From NCBI GenBank assembly GCA_964426945.1, contig CAYRSS010000001.1, positions 1 through 64,000 of the forward strand: a DNA stretch of 64,000 nt. Reading direction: 5' to 3'. This DNA is from CAYRSS01 sp964426945. GTDB taxonomy: Bacteria; Planctomycetota; Phycisphaerae; UBA1845. The position numbers and the translations under genes were made by a program. A model generated the notes under the pieces. It saw only the letters and a list, made by a program, of their open reading frames with translations, was not told the DNA's origin and made no database searches. Positions 27,237 to 34,992 of the stretch are shown piece after piece (positions within the stretch are counted from its first letter, which is position 1; each line of letters begins with the position of its first letter).

Positions 27237-28211
27237 TCAGAGCTTCGAGGCGTCGGGCACGAAGACGGAGTCATCATAGCGCAGCATGGCGATGTCGTCG
27301 CGGAATCCCGTGGGGTTGATTCGCGGCCGGCGGCCGAGGAGCTCCATGAGGATCCACCGCGGGAAATCGGCCCCCGCATGGATCGACAGCGGCACGCCGC
27401 CGCCGAACCGCGGGTTGATCTCGATCACGCGGATGGCGCGGCGGGCCGTCACCATGCACTGCACCGTGATCACGCCCCGGCACTCGCCGAGCACCTCGGC
27501 GACGCGCAGGCCGGTCCGCATGACGTCCGTGTCCTTGACGATCAGGCCCTTGCTGACTTCCCCGGTGCGCACTTCGATCCGCTTGCGTGGGACAGCGCAT
27601 CGCGGCACGCCGTCGAGCCCCGTGTAGACGTCCAGCGTATGCTCATCGCCCTCGACGAATTCCTGCACGATCGCGTCGGGCACGCGCAGGCCGAGCGTGT
27701 GCAGTTCGTCGGCGGTGCGGATGACGTAGTTGCCCTTCCCAGCGCTGCCGTGCCGCGGCTTGAGGAAGTAGGGGAAGCGATGTCGCCGGCGCGTGATGGC
27801 GTCGGTCCAGAGCCAGGTCTCGGGCGTGTCGATACCCGCGTCACGCAGCGCGTGGTAGCTCGCCATCTTGTCGCGGCAGGTTCTTACAACGCGCTCGGCC
27901 GAAAGCAGGACGCGGCATCCGGCGGCGGCGAACTGATCCACCGCTGCCGCGAGAGGCACAAGCTCCGAATCAATCAGGGGGATCAGCAGGTCGATCTTCT
28001 GTGTCCTCGCCAGCTCGACGAGCGAGGGGATGTAGTCGGGCGAGCTGATGCGCTCGACGATGTGCGGGCGATCAACCAGGTGAATCGCCGGGGCCAGCCA
28101 ATCGATGTCAGTCCCGTGAATCTGCAGGCGGATATCCAGCCGCGCGGCGGCTTCGCGAAACGCCCGGAGGAGTTCGACCCGCCGGCCGACACAGGTGAAC
28201 ATCACGCGCAT
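27237..28211 (-). CDS. ATP-grasp ligase (carbamoyl-phosphate-synthase-large-subunit-like)
   Basis: About 324 residues from MRVMFTCVGRRVELLR. The N-terminal alpha/beta domain is like PylC and related ATP-grasp proteins. The grasp region carries FPYFLKPRHGSAGKGNYVI (glycine-rich, with the ATP lysine), the hinge EFVEGDEHTLDVY, and the metal-binding end IRVIEINPRFGGG with E and N ligands. It should join an acyl-phosphate to an amine or other nucleophile; substrates are unknown. The frame is open to 28259, but that extension is a basic, low-complexity stretch. It is followed at 33 nt by the HAD hydrolase gene. Confidence 0.88.
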   Translation of the reverse strand: MRVMFTCVGRRVELLRAFREAAARLDIRLQIHGTDIDWLAPAIHLVDRPHIVERISSPDYIPSLVELARTQKIDLLIPLIDSELVPLAAAVDQFAAAGCRVLLSAERVVRTCRDKMASYHALRDAGIDTPETWLWTDAITRRRHRFPYFLKPRHGSAGKGNYVIRTADELHTLGLRVPDAIVQEFVEGDEHTLDVYTGLDGVPRCAVPRKRIEVRTGEVSKGLIVKDTDVMRTGLRVAEVLGECRGVITVQCMVTARRAIRVIEINPRFGGGVPLSIHAGADFPRWILMELLGRRPRINPTGFRDDIAMLRYDDSVFVPDASKL

Positions 28212-28368
28212 CGATCTACGGCGCGCGGTCGGCTTGCTCGCGGATCGTCGTGGCTTCATCGGCGACCTGTCGACCGCACGGCTCGCGCGGCCCTCACCCT
28301 TTAGCGCCTGCCCGGCGGTGCGCCCGACCCGCGGACAGCGCGGACGGGTTGCCGTGGGGCCACGTGAC

Positions 28369-28374
28369 TATAAC
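28369..28374 (+). promoter_or_regulatory. Possible -10 element (TATAAC) for cinA
   Basis: Context GACTATAACGG, 68 nt upstream of the cinA ATG in the divergent gap with the ATP-grasp gene. The best -35 (TTGCCG at 28349) is spaced only 14 bp, so support is weak. Confidence 0.35.
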
Positions 28375-28441
28375 GGCCTGCGCACGTCGTCGGAAGAACG
28401 CACTTTCTCGAGTGCGCCCAGCGCGGTACGCTCGCCGGGCC

Positions 28442-29695
28442 ATGCACACCGTTATTATCAGCATCGGCTCGGAACTGCTGACCGGACAGTGTCTCGACAC
28501 CAACTCTCAGTGGATATCCTCCCAACTCGTCGCCGCGGGCCTGCATCCGACCCGGCACGTCACGGTCGGGGACGACCTCGCAGCGATCACGGGGGAGTTC
28601 GCCGCTGCCTTCCGCGAAGCCGCGCTGGTCGTTATCACGGGCGGCCTGGGCCCGACCGCCGACGATCTCACCCGGGAAGCGATCGCGGCGGCACTAGGGG
28701 TTTCCCTGGATGTCAGCCCTGTTGGCCTGCAGCAAATCGAGGCGTTTCTCGCCCGGCTCGGTCGGGGTATGACCGACGCGAATCGCACCCAGGCGCTCGT
28801 GCCCGTCGGCTGCGACGTCCTCCATAACCGCTGGGGCACGGCGCCTGGACTGTCGGGGCGGACGCCGGGGGGGCGATTCTTCGCGCTGCCGGGGGTTCCT
28901 GCCGAGATGAAGGCGATGTTCGAGGCCTACGTCCTGCCCGATGCGCGCGCCGTGGCCGGCGGCAGCGTGACCCTGGTCGACCGACTCTGTTGCTTTGGAA
29001 TGGCGGAGGCAGCCCTCGGCGAGGCGATCAAGGACCTGATGCGTCGCGGGCGCAACCCGGCGGTGGGAACGACCGCGTCGGGTGCAATCATCAGCGTGCG
29101 CGTCGTGGCCCGCGCGGCGTCGGAGGCGGACGCCCGGCTGCGGCTCGAAGCCGACCTGGCGGAAGTACGGGGCCGATTGGGTGACGCCGTCTTCGGGCGA
29201 GGCGATGCGACACTCCAGCAGGTGGCGGGGGAGGCGCTCCTGGCGCGACGGCTCACAGTCGCGACGGCAGAGTCTTGCACCGGTGGCATGCTGGCTAAGC
29301 GCCTCACCGATGTGCCGGGGAGCAGCGGCTACCTAGTGGAGGGCTTCGTCACCTATTCGAATGCCGCGAAGCAGGCACGGCTGGGGGTAACCGCGGAAAT
29401 GCTCGACCGCTGTGGTGCGGTCAGCGAAGAGGTGGCCGCCGCGATGGCGACCGGGTGTCGATCAGCCGCAGGTTCGGATCTCGCGGTGGCAGTGACAGGA
29501 ATCGCCGGCCCGGCGGGTGGCGCACCTGGCAAGCCCGTCGGCCTGGTGTTCATCGCCCTGGCCGACGGGCTGCATGTCGAGGTTCGCCGGTTCACTTTCG
29601 GTGAGCATCTCAGCCGCGGTGAGATTCGCGACCGAACCTGCAAGGCGGCGCTGAACCTGCTGCGGTTGCGACTGCTTCGCGATGCGGCGCGGTGA
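28442..29695 (+). CDS. cinA: CinA-family nicotinamide mononucleotide deamidase/ADP-ribose pyrophosphatase
   Basis: 417 residues from ATG 28442. The N-terminal MoCF-like domain (1-170) has GSELLTGQCLDTNSQWI and TGGLGPTADDLTREA. The C-terminal PncC deamidase domain (about 255-415) has TVATAESCTGGMLA (catalytic S278), FVTYSNAAK and GIAGPAGG. The enzyme recycles pyridine nucleotides by deamidating NMN. The upstream 192 nt of open frame to 28250 have no ribosome-binding site and low-quality composition, so the MHTVIIS start is preferred. The stop abuts the converging tyrosine-rich gene with no gap. Confidence 0.95.
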   Translation: MHTVIISIGSELLTGQCLDTNSQWISSQLVAAGLHPTRHVTVGDDLAAITGEFAAAFREAALVVITGGLGPTADDLTREAIAAALGVSLDVSPVGLQQIEAFLARLGRGMTDANRTQALVPVGCDVLHNRWGTAPGLSGRTPGGRFFALPGVPAEMKAMFEAYVLPDARAVAGGSVTLVDRLCCFGMAEAALGEAIKDLMRRGRNPAVGTTASGAIISVRVVARAASEADARLRLEADLAEVRGRLGDAVFGRGDATLQQVAGEALLARRLTVATAESCTGGMLAKRLTDVPGSSGYLVEGFVTYSNAAKQARLGVTAEMLDRCGAVSEEVAAAMATGCRSAAGSDLAVAVTGIAGPAGGAPGKPVGLVFIALADGLHVEVRRFTFGEHLSRGEIRDRTCKAALNLLRLRLLRDAAR

Positions 29696-30124
29696 CTACC
29701 GACGATACCGCACGTAGCCGTGCCCGCCTCCGCCGTAGTAGCTGACGCCTACGCTGTAGCTCGGTCGGCTGTAGTACACCGGCGCGGTACGGCACGTGTT
29801 GTAGTAGCTCGTGTACACCACCGGGCGGTGGTAGCTGTAGCTCGGCGCCACGTAAACGGGACGCACCACTTCGCACGACGCGGGCCGCGAGTAGACGTAA
29901 CTGGTCGTCACCGGACGGGTGTAAACCACCTCGCGGACGCGAGGCGCGTAGTACGTGGGGGCGCAGTTCGCGTAGGACCGGACGTAGGTCGTCGAGGGTC
30001 GGTAGCGCGAGTGCCGCGCCGAATGCCGTCCGCCCGCCATCGCCTCGCTGGTCGTCAGGGCGACGACACCACCCGCGATGAACAGAGCGAGCCATCCCGA
30101 ACGTGACTTGAAGTGGTGCGTCAT
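29696..30124 (-). CDS. Small tyrosine-rich secreted protein, function unknown
   Basis: 142 residues. A signal peptide (about 1-30, ending SEAMA) is followed by a mature part made almost wholly of Tyr, Ser, Arg, Pro and Val, with loose repeats such as YTRPVTTSYVYSRP, RPVYVAPSYSYHRP and VYYSRPSY. It ends GGGGHGYVRYRR. Four cysteines are spread through it (in ANCAP, ASCEV and NTCRT among others). Similar Tyr-rich exported proteins are frequent in planctomycetes and could form cross-linked or adhesive surface material, which is inference. A strong GGGAGGA lies 7 nt before the ATG, so it is likely translated well. No recognised domain. Confidence 0.72.
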   Translation of the reverse strand: MTHHFKSRSGWLALFIAGGVVALTTSEAMAGGRHSARHSRYRPSTTYVRSYANCAPTYYAPRVREVVYTRPVTTSYVYSRPASCEVVRPVYVAPSYSYHRPVVYTSYYNTCRTAPVYYSRPSYSVGVSYYGGGGHGYVRYRR

Positions 30125-30280
30125 GTCAGTCCTCCCATGCTGTCTGGGCCGATCGCCCGGCGACGGGCGGCCGGCAGTCTCTCCGGCTCGCGTGAGCCGT
30201 ACGCAGGGGAAGACAGGTCGGTGCGGGAGAGGTTAGCGTTCGCGGGATTTTTCCGGTTGGATATTTTTTCGCGGCGCGAA

Positions 30281-30778
30281 TTATTGGCGGGTGTCAGAGG
30301 CCAACTGGGCTTCCATGGAGCCCCGCATGAGCCGGGCTATCCGCATGAAGTGCTGCCGGTCTGCCTCGGCCAGGGCCCCCAGCGACTCCCGCATCGAGGC
30401 GGTCCGCGAGGTCCGATAGGCCGTGTAGGCCTGTCTGCCGGCGTCGGTGATATGCACGTCGATCCTCCGACGGTCGTCGGGGTTGATCGAGCAGGTGATG
30501 TAGGCCCCGCAGGCCCGGCCCTCCAGCCCGCGGATGATGCGGGACATCTGGGCGGGGACCACGCCGATGCTCCGCTGGATCTCCCCGATCGTCAGCGACT
30601 CGTGCTTGACGACCTGGTCGAGCGTCAGGAACTCCGATTCGGTCAGGTCGGTCTGTCCGCCCGGCCGGCGGGAGCGAAGGGCGGATGCGAGCTTGCTGAG
30701 CTCGAACATTTCCTCCGCCATGGCTTCGAGGGAGTCGCGGTTCTTGTCCACCGGCCTATCGATCTCCGTCCCGGGCAT
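30281..30778 (-). CDS. MarR-family transcriptional regulator
   Basis: 165 residues from ATG 30778 (MPGTEIDRPVDKN). A winged helix-turn-helix is visible in TESEFLTLDQVVKHESLTIGEIQRSIGVVPAQMSRIIRGLE, with the wing IDPDDRRRIDVHITDAGR following as in MarR proteins (here INPDDRRR). Terminal helices form the dimer interface. Such regulators usually repress an adjacent gene and respond to small phenolic ligands, but the neighbour here is the ribosomal operon on the other strand, so the target is unclear. The wing segment includes CGAYITCSINPDD, giving two cysteines that might make it redox-sensitive (inference). Longer open frame to 31120 is rejected. Confidence 0.85.
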   Translation of the reverse strand: MPGTEIDRPVDKNRDSLEAMAEEMFELSKLASALRSRRPGGQTDLTESEFLTLDQVVKHESLTIGEIQRSIGVVPAQMSRIIRGLEGRACGAYITCSINPDDRRRIDVHITDAGRQAYTAYRTSRTASMRESLGALAEADRQHFMRIARLMRGSMEAQLASDTRQ

Positions 30779-31143
30779 CGGGAGGCCCTGCTGACGGGCC
30801 CCAGTACTGAAATCAAGGTCGAAGGGCGGCTGTGGCCAGCCGCGGACGGCCGGCCTGCCCCACCAGAGCACGATTGTAACGAAGCAATCTCTGCGCCGCC
30901 AGAATAGCACGCAGTGGGCAGAAAGTTGCGTCGGGTGGATAGGTAACTTCACGGAAGCAAGCGCCGTGAGGCTGGGTGGGTTGTGGCTGGGCTTCGCGGC
31001 GGGCTGCGGTCGTTGTTGTGCGACTGCTAAAAGATCGCGAAAAAAGGCCGTTGACAGCCCAAAGACCGCGGCTATGCTACTCCTTCTGTCCAATTTCAGG
31101 GCAGATTGGTGGCAAGCCAAGCTGTTACAAGGGTTTACGTCGC
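30779..31143. other. 365-bp divergent control region between marR-like gene and S10 operon
   Basis: No gene is supported. It holds the strong plus-strand promoter at 31051-31078 and a possible minus-strand -10, TACAAT, at 30873-30878 for the MarR-like gene. The segment 31021-31050 just upstream of the -35 is A-rich (GCGAAAAAAGG), which could act as an UP element. No S10 leader resembling the E. coli L4-binding attenuator is evident in the short untranslated leader. Confidence 0.6.
31051..31078 (+). promoter_or_regulatory. Sigma-70-type promoter of the ribosomal protein operon
   Basis: Perfect -35 TTGACA at 31051-31056, a 16-bp spacer, and -10 TATGCT at 31073-31078. An A-run lies just upstream. 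This is the best promoter in the window and sits 65 nt before the rpsJ start, giving a leader of roughly 58 nt. Confidence 0.85.
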
Positions 31144-31455
31144 GTGAGCGCCAAAGCCAGAATCCGAATCCGCATGGAAGCCTACGACCCTCGCGCGCTG
31201 GATGCGTCGGCCACGGAAATCGTGGAACACGCCAAGCGGACGAGCGCGAAGGTGCACGGCCCGATTCCGCTTCCGACGCGGGTCGAGCGTTTTACGGTGT
31301 TGCGTAGTCCGCACATCGACAAGAAGTCCCGCGAGCAGTTCGAAATGCGTACGCACAAGCGCATCATCGACATCAGCGAGCCGACCGCGCGGACGATCGA
31401 GGCGCTGAATCGGCTGATCGTGCCTGCGGGCGTATTCGTGAAAATCAAGACGTAG
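31144..31455 (+). CDS. rpsJ: 30S ribosomal protein S10
   Basis: 103 residues from a GTG start. ARIRIRMEAYDPRALDASATEIV at the N-terminus and FEMRTHKRIIDISEPTARTIEAL near the end are diagnostic. S10 sits in the small-subunit head and, as NusE, joins the antitermination complex. The open frame runs upstream to 30976, but the conserved S10 start and an AAGGG 10 nt upstream support GTG 31144. First gene of the operon, behind the promoter at 31051. Confidence 0.97.
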   Translation: MSAKARIRIRMEAYDPRALDASATEIVEHAKRTSAKVHGPIPLPTRVERFTVLRSPHIDKKSREQFEMRTHKRIIDISEPTARTIEALNRLIVPAGVFVKIKT

Positions 31456-31600
31456 TGCCGGGGCGCTCGCGCGGGCGTCCTTTTTCTTGCGCTGCGTCTG
31501 ATTCCTCTTGATGACGACATGTTGCCGCGTGAGCCGCATCGCGCGGATGAAACGAAGTGACTAAGGCCTGCCGCGAGGCGGGCGAGGGTGGGTTGCCGTT

Positions 31601-32251
31601 ATGAGACCCAAGCTGCTGGGCACGAAGATCGGCATGACGCGTATTCACACGGAGGACGGCCAGCTTGTGCCGGTCACTGTAGTGAAGGCGGGTCCGTGCA
31701 CCGTCCTGCAGGTCAAGACGCCGGAGAAGGATGGGTATCACGCCCTCCAGATCGGCTACAGCGACGTGAGGCCGCATCGTTCCACGCTGGCCCAGATCGG
31801 CCACGCCGCCAAGGCGGGCACCGGTCCGAAGCGCCATGTGGGTGAGATCCGCCTGGACGGCCCCGCCGCCCACGCCGCGGGCGACGTGCTGACTGTCGAG
31901 GAGTTCGCCGGCGGCAAGGTCGCCTACGTCGACGTCGTCGGCACCTCGAAGGGTAAGGGTTTCGCGGGCGTGATGAAGCGCCACGGCTTCGGCGGTCAGC
32001 CGGCGTCGCACGGTACCGAGCGCAAGCACCGCTCGCCGGGCGGCATTGGCAGTAGCGCCGGTCGCGGTATCGGCCGCTGCGTGAAGAAGGGCAAGCGGAT
32101 GTCGGGCCACATGGGCGACGTTCGCGTGACTTCGAATTCGCTCAAGCTCCTCGGCGTTGACAGTGAAAACAACCTGCTGCTGATCCACGGCAGCGTGCCT
32201 GGCGCCAACGGCTCGGTTGTGGCCGTGCTCCAGTCCAAGAAGCGAGGCTAG
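31601..32251 (+). CDS. rplC: 50S ribosomal protein L3
   Basis: 216 residues. MRPKLLGTKIGMTRIHTEDG at the start and GVMKRHGFGGQPASHGTERKHRSPG in the centre are the L3 signatures; the latter loop reaches the peptidyl-transferase centre. It initiates 23S rRNA folding with L24. A 145-nt spacer separates it from rpsJ, long for this operon. A GAGGGTGGG precedes the ATG. Confidence 0.97.
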   Translation: MRPKLLGTKIGMTRIHTEDGQLVPVTVVKAGPCTVLQVKTPEKDGYHALQIGYSDVRPHRSTLAQIGHAAKAGTGPKRHVGEIRLDGPAAHAAGDVLTVEEFAGGKVAYVDVVGTSKGKGFAGVMKRHGFGGQPASHGTERKHRSPGGIGSSAGRGIGRCVKKGKRMSGHMGDVRVTSNSLKLLGVDSENNLLLIHGSVPGANGSVVAVLQSKKRG

Positions 32252-32257
32252 TCGGCG

Positions 32258-32881
32258 ATGCTATCGGTTCCTGTATTCACGATGACCGGCGAGCGTCGCG
32301 GCGAGGTTCAGATTGATCCCGCCGTCCTCGGCGGCGAAGTCCGTCCGCGGCTGATCAAGCAGGCGATCGTGACCTGGCTGGATCACCAGCGTCTGGAAGC
32401 CGCGCGGCGCAAGAGCCGCAGGGACATCGCGGGCTCGACCCGCAAGATGTACCGCCAGAAGGGCACGGGTAACGCGCGTATGGGTCCCATCCGCGCCCCG
32501 CACCGTCGCGGTGGCGGTCGGGCCTTCGCCAAGCGGGGGCCGCGCAGCTCCAAGGACATGCCGCGCAAGATGGGGCGGCTGGCGCGTAACAGTGCGCTGC
32601 TGGCCAAGATCCAGGCCGGCGACGTGGTGGCTGTCGAGAATCTGGCGTGTGCGCAGCCGAAGACCAAGCTCATCGCGGCGATGCTCGGTGCGCTCAAGGT
32701 GAGCACGGGCGCCGTGGTGGCGACCGCCGGCTACGACCGCAACGTTTTGCTCTCCGGCCGCAACATTGACCGGACCGAAGTCCGCGTGTTCGACGAGCTG
32801 CACGCGTACGAGATCGTCCGTCGCCCGAAGCTGATCGTTTCGAAGGCGGCGCTGGAGAAGCTCGCGGGCGGGGCAGCGTAG
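32258..32881 (+). CDS. rplD: 50S ribosomal protein L4
   Basis: 207 residues, 6 nt after rplC. The rRNA-binding loop STRKMYRQKGTGNARMGP followed by RGGGRAFAKRGPR lines the exit tunnel. The C-terminal part ends with LIVSKAALEKLAGGAA. In enterobacteria L4 also represses its own operon; whether that happens here is unknown, and no matching leader was seen. Confidence 0.97.
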   Translation: MLSVPVFTMTGERRGEVQIDPAVLGGEVRPRLIKQAIVTWLDHQRLEAARRKSRRDIAGSTRKMYRQKGTGNARMGPIRAPHRRGGGRAFAKRGPRSSKDMPRKMGRLARNSALLAKIQAGDVVAVENLACAQPKTKLIAAMLGALKVSTGAVVATAGYDRNVLLSGRNIDRTEVRVFDELHAYEIVRRPKLIVSKAALEKLAGGAA

Positions 32882-32908
32882 CGCTGCCGATTGGCTGGAG
32901 TGCCGGCA

Positions 32909-33220
32909 ATGGACATCTACCACATTATCAAGCGCCCACTGGTGACGGAGAAGTCCGCCCACCTGGCGCAGAAGTCGCATGACGCGACCAGCAGCGCGCC
33001 GGCTCGCGGCGGTTCGTACGCGTTCGAGGTTCACCCGGACGCGTCGAAGCCGCAGATTCGCGATGCGGTGGAGAAGATCTACGGCGTGAGCGTCCTCGCG
33101 GTGCGGACGTGCAATCGCAAGGGCAAGGTTCGCCGCGTCCGGTTCAAGGCGGGCAACCGTCGCGACTGGAAGAAGGCTGTCGTCGTGCTGCAGGCCGACA
33201 GCCACATCGATCTGTTCTAG
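32909..33220 (+). CDS. rplW: 50S ribosomal protein L23
   Basis: 103 residues from ATG 32909 (MDIYHIIKRPLVTEKSAHLA), preceded by GGAG at 8 nt. YAFEVHPDASKPQIRDAVEKIYGVSVLAVRT and the end VRFKAGNRRDWKKAVVVL match L23, the docking site for trigger factor and SRP at the tunnel exit. An extra stretch of about 10 residues (SHDATSSAPAR) lies between the first helix and strand. A TTG at 32891 is open but unlikely as the start. Confidence 0.95.
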   Translation: MDIYHIIKRPLVTEKSAHLAQKSHDATSSAPARGGSYAFEVHPDASKPQIRDAVEKIYGVSVLAVRTCNRKGKVRRVRFKAGNRRDWKKAVVVLQADSHIDLF

Positions 33221-33269
33221 CGTTCGGGCCCGAGGCGGGCCCTGGACCTGACCGGGAGTTTGATCGGAC

Positions 33270-34136
33270 ATGGCGATCACGAAGTACAGACCGACATCGC
33301 CGGGGCGTCGCGCTTCGACGGTCAACGACTTCAACGAGCTGACCCTGCGCAGCGGCGGTCGCCCGGAGAAGTCGCTCTGCGAGCGCATCCGCAAGACGGG
33401 TGGCCGTAACCACCACGGCTTCATCACGACCCGGCACATGGGCGGCGGCGCGCGTCGCATCTACCGCCTGATTGATTTCAAGCGGTGCAAGGACGACGTG
33501 GTCGCGACCGTCGACTCGGTCCAGTACGACCCCAACCGCAGTTGCCACATCGCCCTGCTTCACTATGCCGACGGCGAGAAGCGCTACATGCTGGCGCCGC
33601 TGGGTCTGAAGGCGGGCGACAAGGTCGAGAGCGGTCTGAACGTCGAGCCGAAGGTCGGCAACTGCATGCCGCTGCGGAATATTCCGCCGGGTCTCGACAT
33701 CCACAACATCGAGATGAACGTCGGTCAGGGCGGCAAGCTTGTCCGCTCCGCCGGGACCGTGGCCAAGCTGCTGTCGCGCACAGGCGAGTGGGCGATCATC
33801 GTGCTGCCTTCGGGCGAAATGCGCGAGGTGCGGTCGGAGTGCCGCGCCACCATCGGCCAGGTCGGCAACGTCGAACATCAGAACATCCGCTGGGGTAAGG
33901 CGGGGCGCTCGCGACACCGCGGCATCCGTCCCAGCGTTCGTGGTACCGCGCAGAACCCTGTGGCTCACCCGCTCGGCGGTGGTGAGGGTCGCAGCGGCGG
34001 CGGCCGCCACCCGTGCAGCAAGTGGGGTCGTCTGGCCAAGGGCGGTCGGACGCGGAACCCGCGCAAGATTTCGAACCGGCGCATCATGCGTCGGCGCAAG
34101 AGCGTGCGTTACGGCCAGCTGCCGACGCCGCGGTAG
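33270..34136 (+). CDS. rplB: 50S ribosomal protein L2 with altered signature loop
   Basis: 288 residues. The RNA-binding core has GRNHHGFITTRHMGGGARR and the zinc-free beta-barrel region. The universally conserved C-terminal loop, usually MNPVDHPHGGGEG, reads QNPVAHPLGGGEG here. H233, equivalent to the functionally important E. coli His229, is kept, while Asp228 is replaced by A232 and His231 by L235. After it, GGGRHPCSKWG replaces the usual HPVTPWG. L2 joins the subunits and supports peptidyl transfer. The base calls in this stretch look normal, and flanking protein is well conserved, so this is unlikely to be a frameshift. Confidence 0.96.
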   Translation: MAITKYRPTSPGRRASTVNDFNELTLRSGGRPEKSLCERIRKTGGRNHHGFITTRHMGGGARRIYRLIDFKRCKDDVVATVDSVQYDPNRSCHIALLHYADGEKRYMLAPLGLKAGDKVESGLNVEPKVGNCMPLRNIPPGLDIHNIEMNVGQGGKLVRSAGTVAKLLSRTGEWAIIVLPSGEMREVRSECRATIGQVGNVEHQNIRWGKAGRSRHRGIRPSVRGTAQNPVAHPLGGGEGRSGGGRHPCSKWGRLAKGGRTRNPRKISNRRIMRRRKSVRYGQLPTPR

Positions 34137-34183
34137 TGGATGGATCGGCTCCGGGCGGCCTTGCCGGCTGCCGCGGGGTGGGT

Positions 34184-34231
34184 GGGCGACCCGGTCGCCC
34201 GCCGGTGAGGGTCTGGTGTCCCTCGGGACAC
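34184..34231 (+). promoter_or_regulatory. Two consecutive hairpins in the rplB-rpsS spacer
   Basis: GGGCGAC-N3-GTCGCCC at 34184-34200 and GTGTCCC-TC-GGGACAC at 34216-34231 are perfect 7-bp stems inside a 119-nt spacer. There is no T-run, so a simple terminator is unlikely. They may protect or process the mRNA between L2 and S19 (inference). Confidence 0.5.
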
Positions 34232-34255
34232 GTCCGGCTCCTGGAGTGTGAGCGA

Positions 34256-34531
34256 ATGACGCGATCGGCCAAGAAGGGACCGTTTGTCGCAGAGAAGCTC
34301 TATCTGAAGGTCATGAAGGCCAAGCAGACGGGCAACATGGCGCCGATCCGCACGTGGTCGCGCCGCTGCACGGTCGTTCCCGAGTTCATCGGGCACAAGT
34401 TCGAGGTGCACAACGGGCGCATGTTCCACCAGGTGTACGTGACCGAGGAAATGGTCGGTCACCGCCTGGGTGAGTTCAGCCCGACGCGTCAGTTCCGCGG
34501 CCACTCGGGCCAGAAGAAGGATTCCAAGTAG
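34256..34531 (+). CDS. rpsS: 30S ribosomal protein S19
   Basis: 91 residues from ATG 34256 with GGAG upstream. MTRSAKKGPFV at the start, RTWSRRCTVVPEFIGHKFEVHNGR, and LGEFSPTRQFRGHSGQKKDSK at the end are diagnostic. It lies in the small-subunit head near the A-site tRNA. The longer open frame from 34013 overlaps rplB and is rejected. Confidence 0.96.
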   Translation: MTRSAKKGPFVAEKLYLKVMKAKQTGNMAPIRTWSRRCTVVPEFIGHKFEVHNGRMFHQVYVTEEMVGHRLGEFSPTRQFRGHSGQKKDSK

Positions 34532-34612
34532 TTCGTCGGCCCGGTGCCGCATCCTGCCGCAGGGCAGTCGCGGAGCATCGGCCGCTGAGACTTGAACGTA
34601 GCGAGGCTTACG

Positions 34613-34954
34613 ATGGCTGAGGGAATGCGATGGCGCGCGGTACACCGGTTTGCCCGGACATCGCCGCGCAAGGCGCGCCTGGTGATTGACCTGATCCGCG
34701 GCAAGTCCTGTGCGGTTGCCCTGGAGCAGCTCAGGTTCAACCCGAAGCGCAGTGCCGTCATGGTCCAGAACGTGTTGAAGTCGGCCATGGCCAACGCCAG
34801 CGAGGAGGAGGCGGATGTCCGCCGCCTCGTGGTGGCTGAGGCCCGCGTCGACGGCGGCCCGTACATGCGTCGATGGCGGCCGAAGGATCGTGGCCGGGCC
34901 CATCCGATCGCGAAGCGCATGAGCCATATTGTGATCGAGGTTGCCGAGGCCTGA
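34613..34954 (+). CDS. rplV: 50S ribosomal protein L22
   Basis: 113 residues from ATG 34613, with GAGG 7 nt upstream. FARTSPRKARLVIDLIRGK begins the fold, and the tunnel-lining hairpin is VDGGPYMRRWRPKDRGRAHPIAKRMSHI. This loop contributes to macrolide interaction in other bacteria. A TTG start at 34592 would add seven residues and is less likely. Confidence 0.95.
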   Translation: MAEGMRWRAVHRFARTSPRKARLVIDLIRGKSCAVALEQLRFNPKRSAVMVQNVLKSAMANASEEEADVRRLVVAEARVDGGPYMRRWRPKDRGRAHPIAKRMSHIVIEVAEA

Positions 34955-34992
34955 TCGTCGGCAGTCGGCCCATACGGCCGGAGGATTGCAGC

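Noticed and set aside
30779..31120. N-terminal extension of the MarR-like protein to 31120
   Set aside because: The extension is Cys/Trp-rich with no family resemblance and would read across the ribosomal promoter on the other strand.
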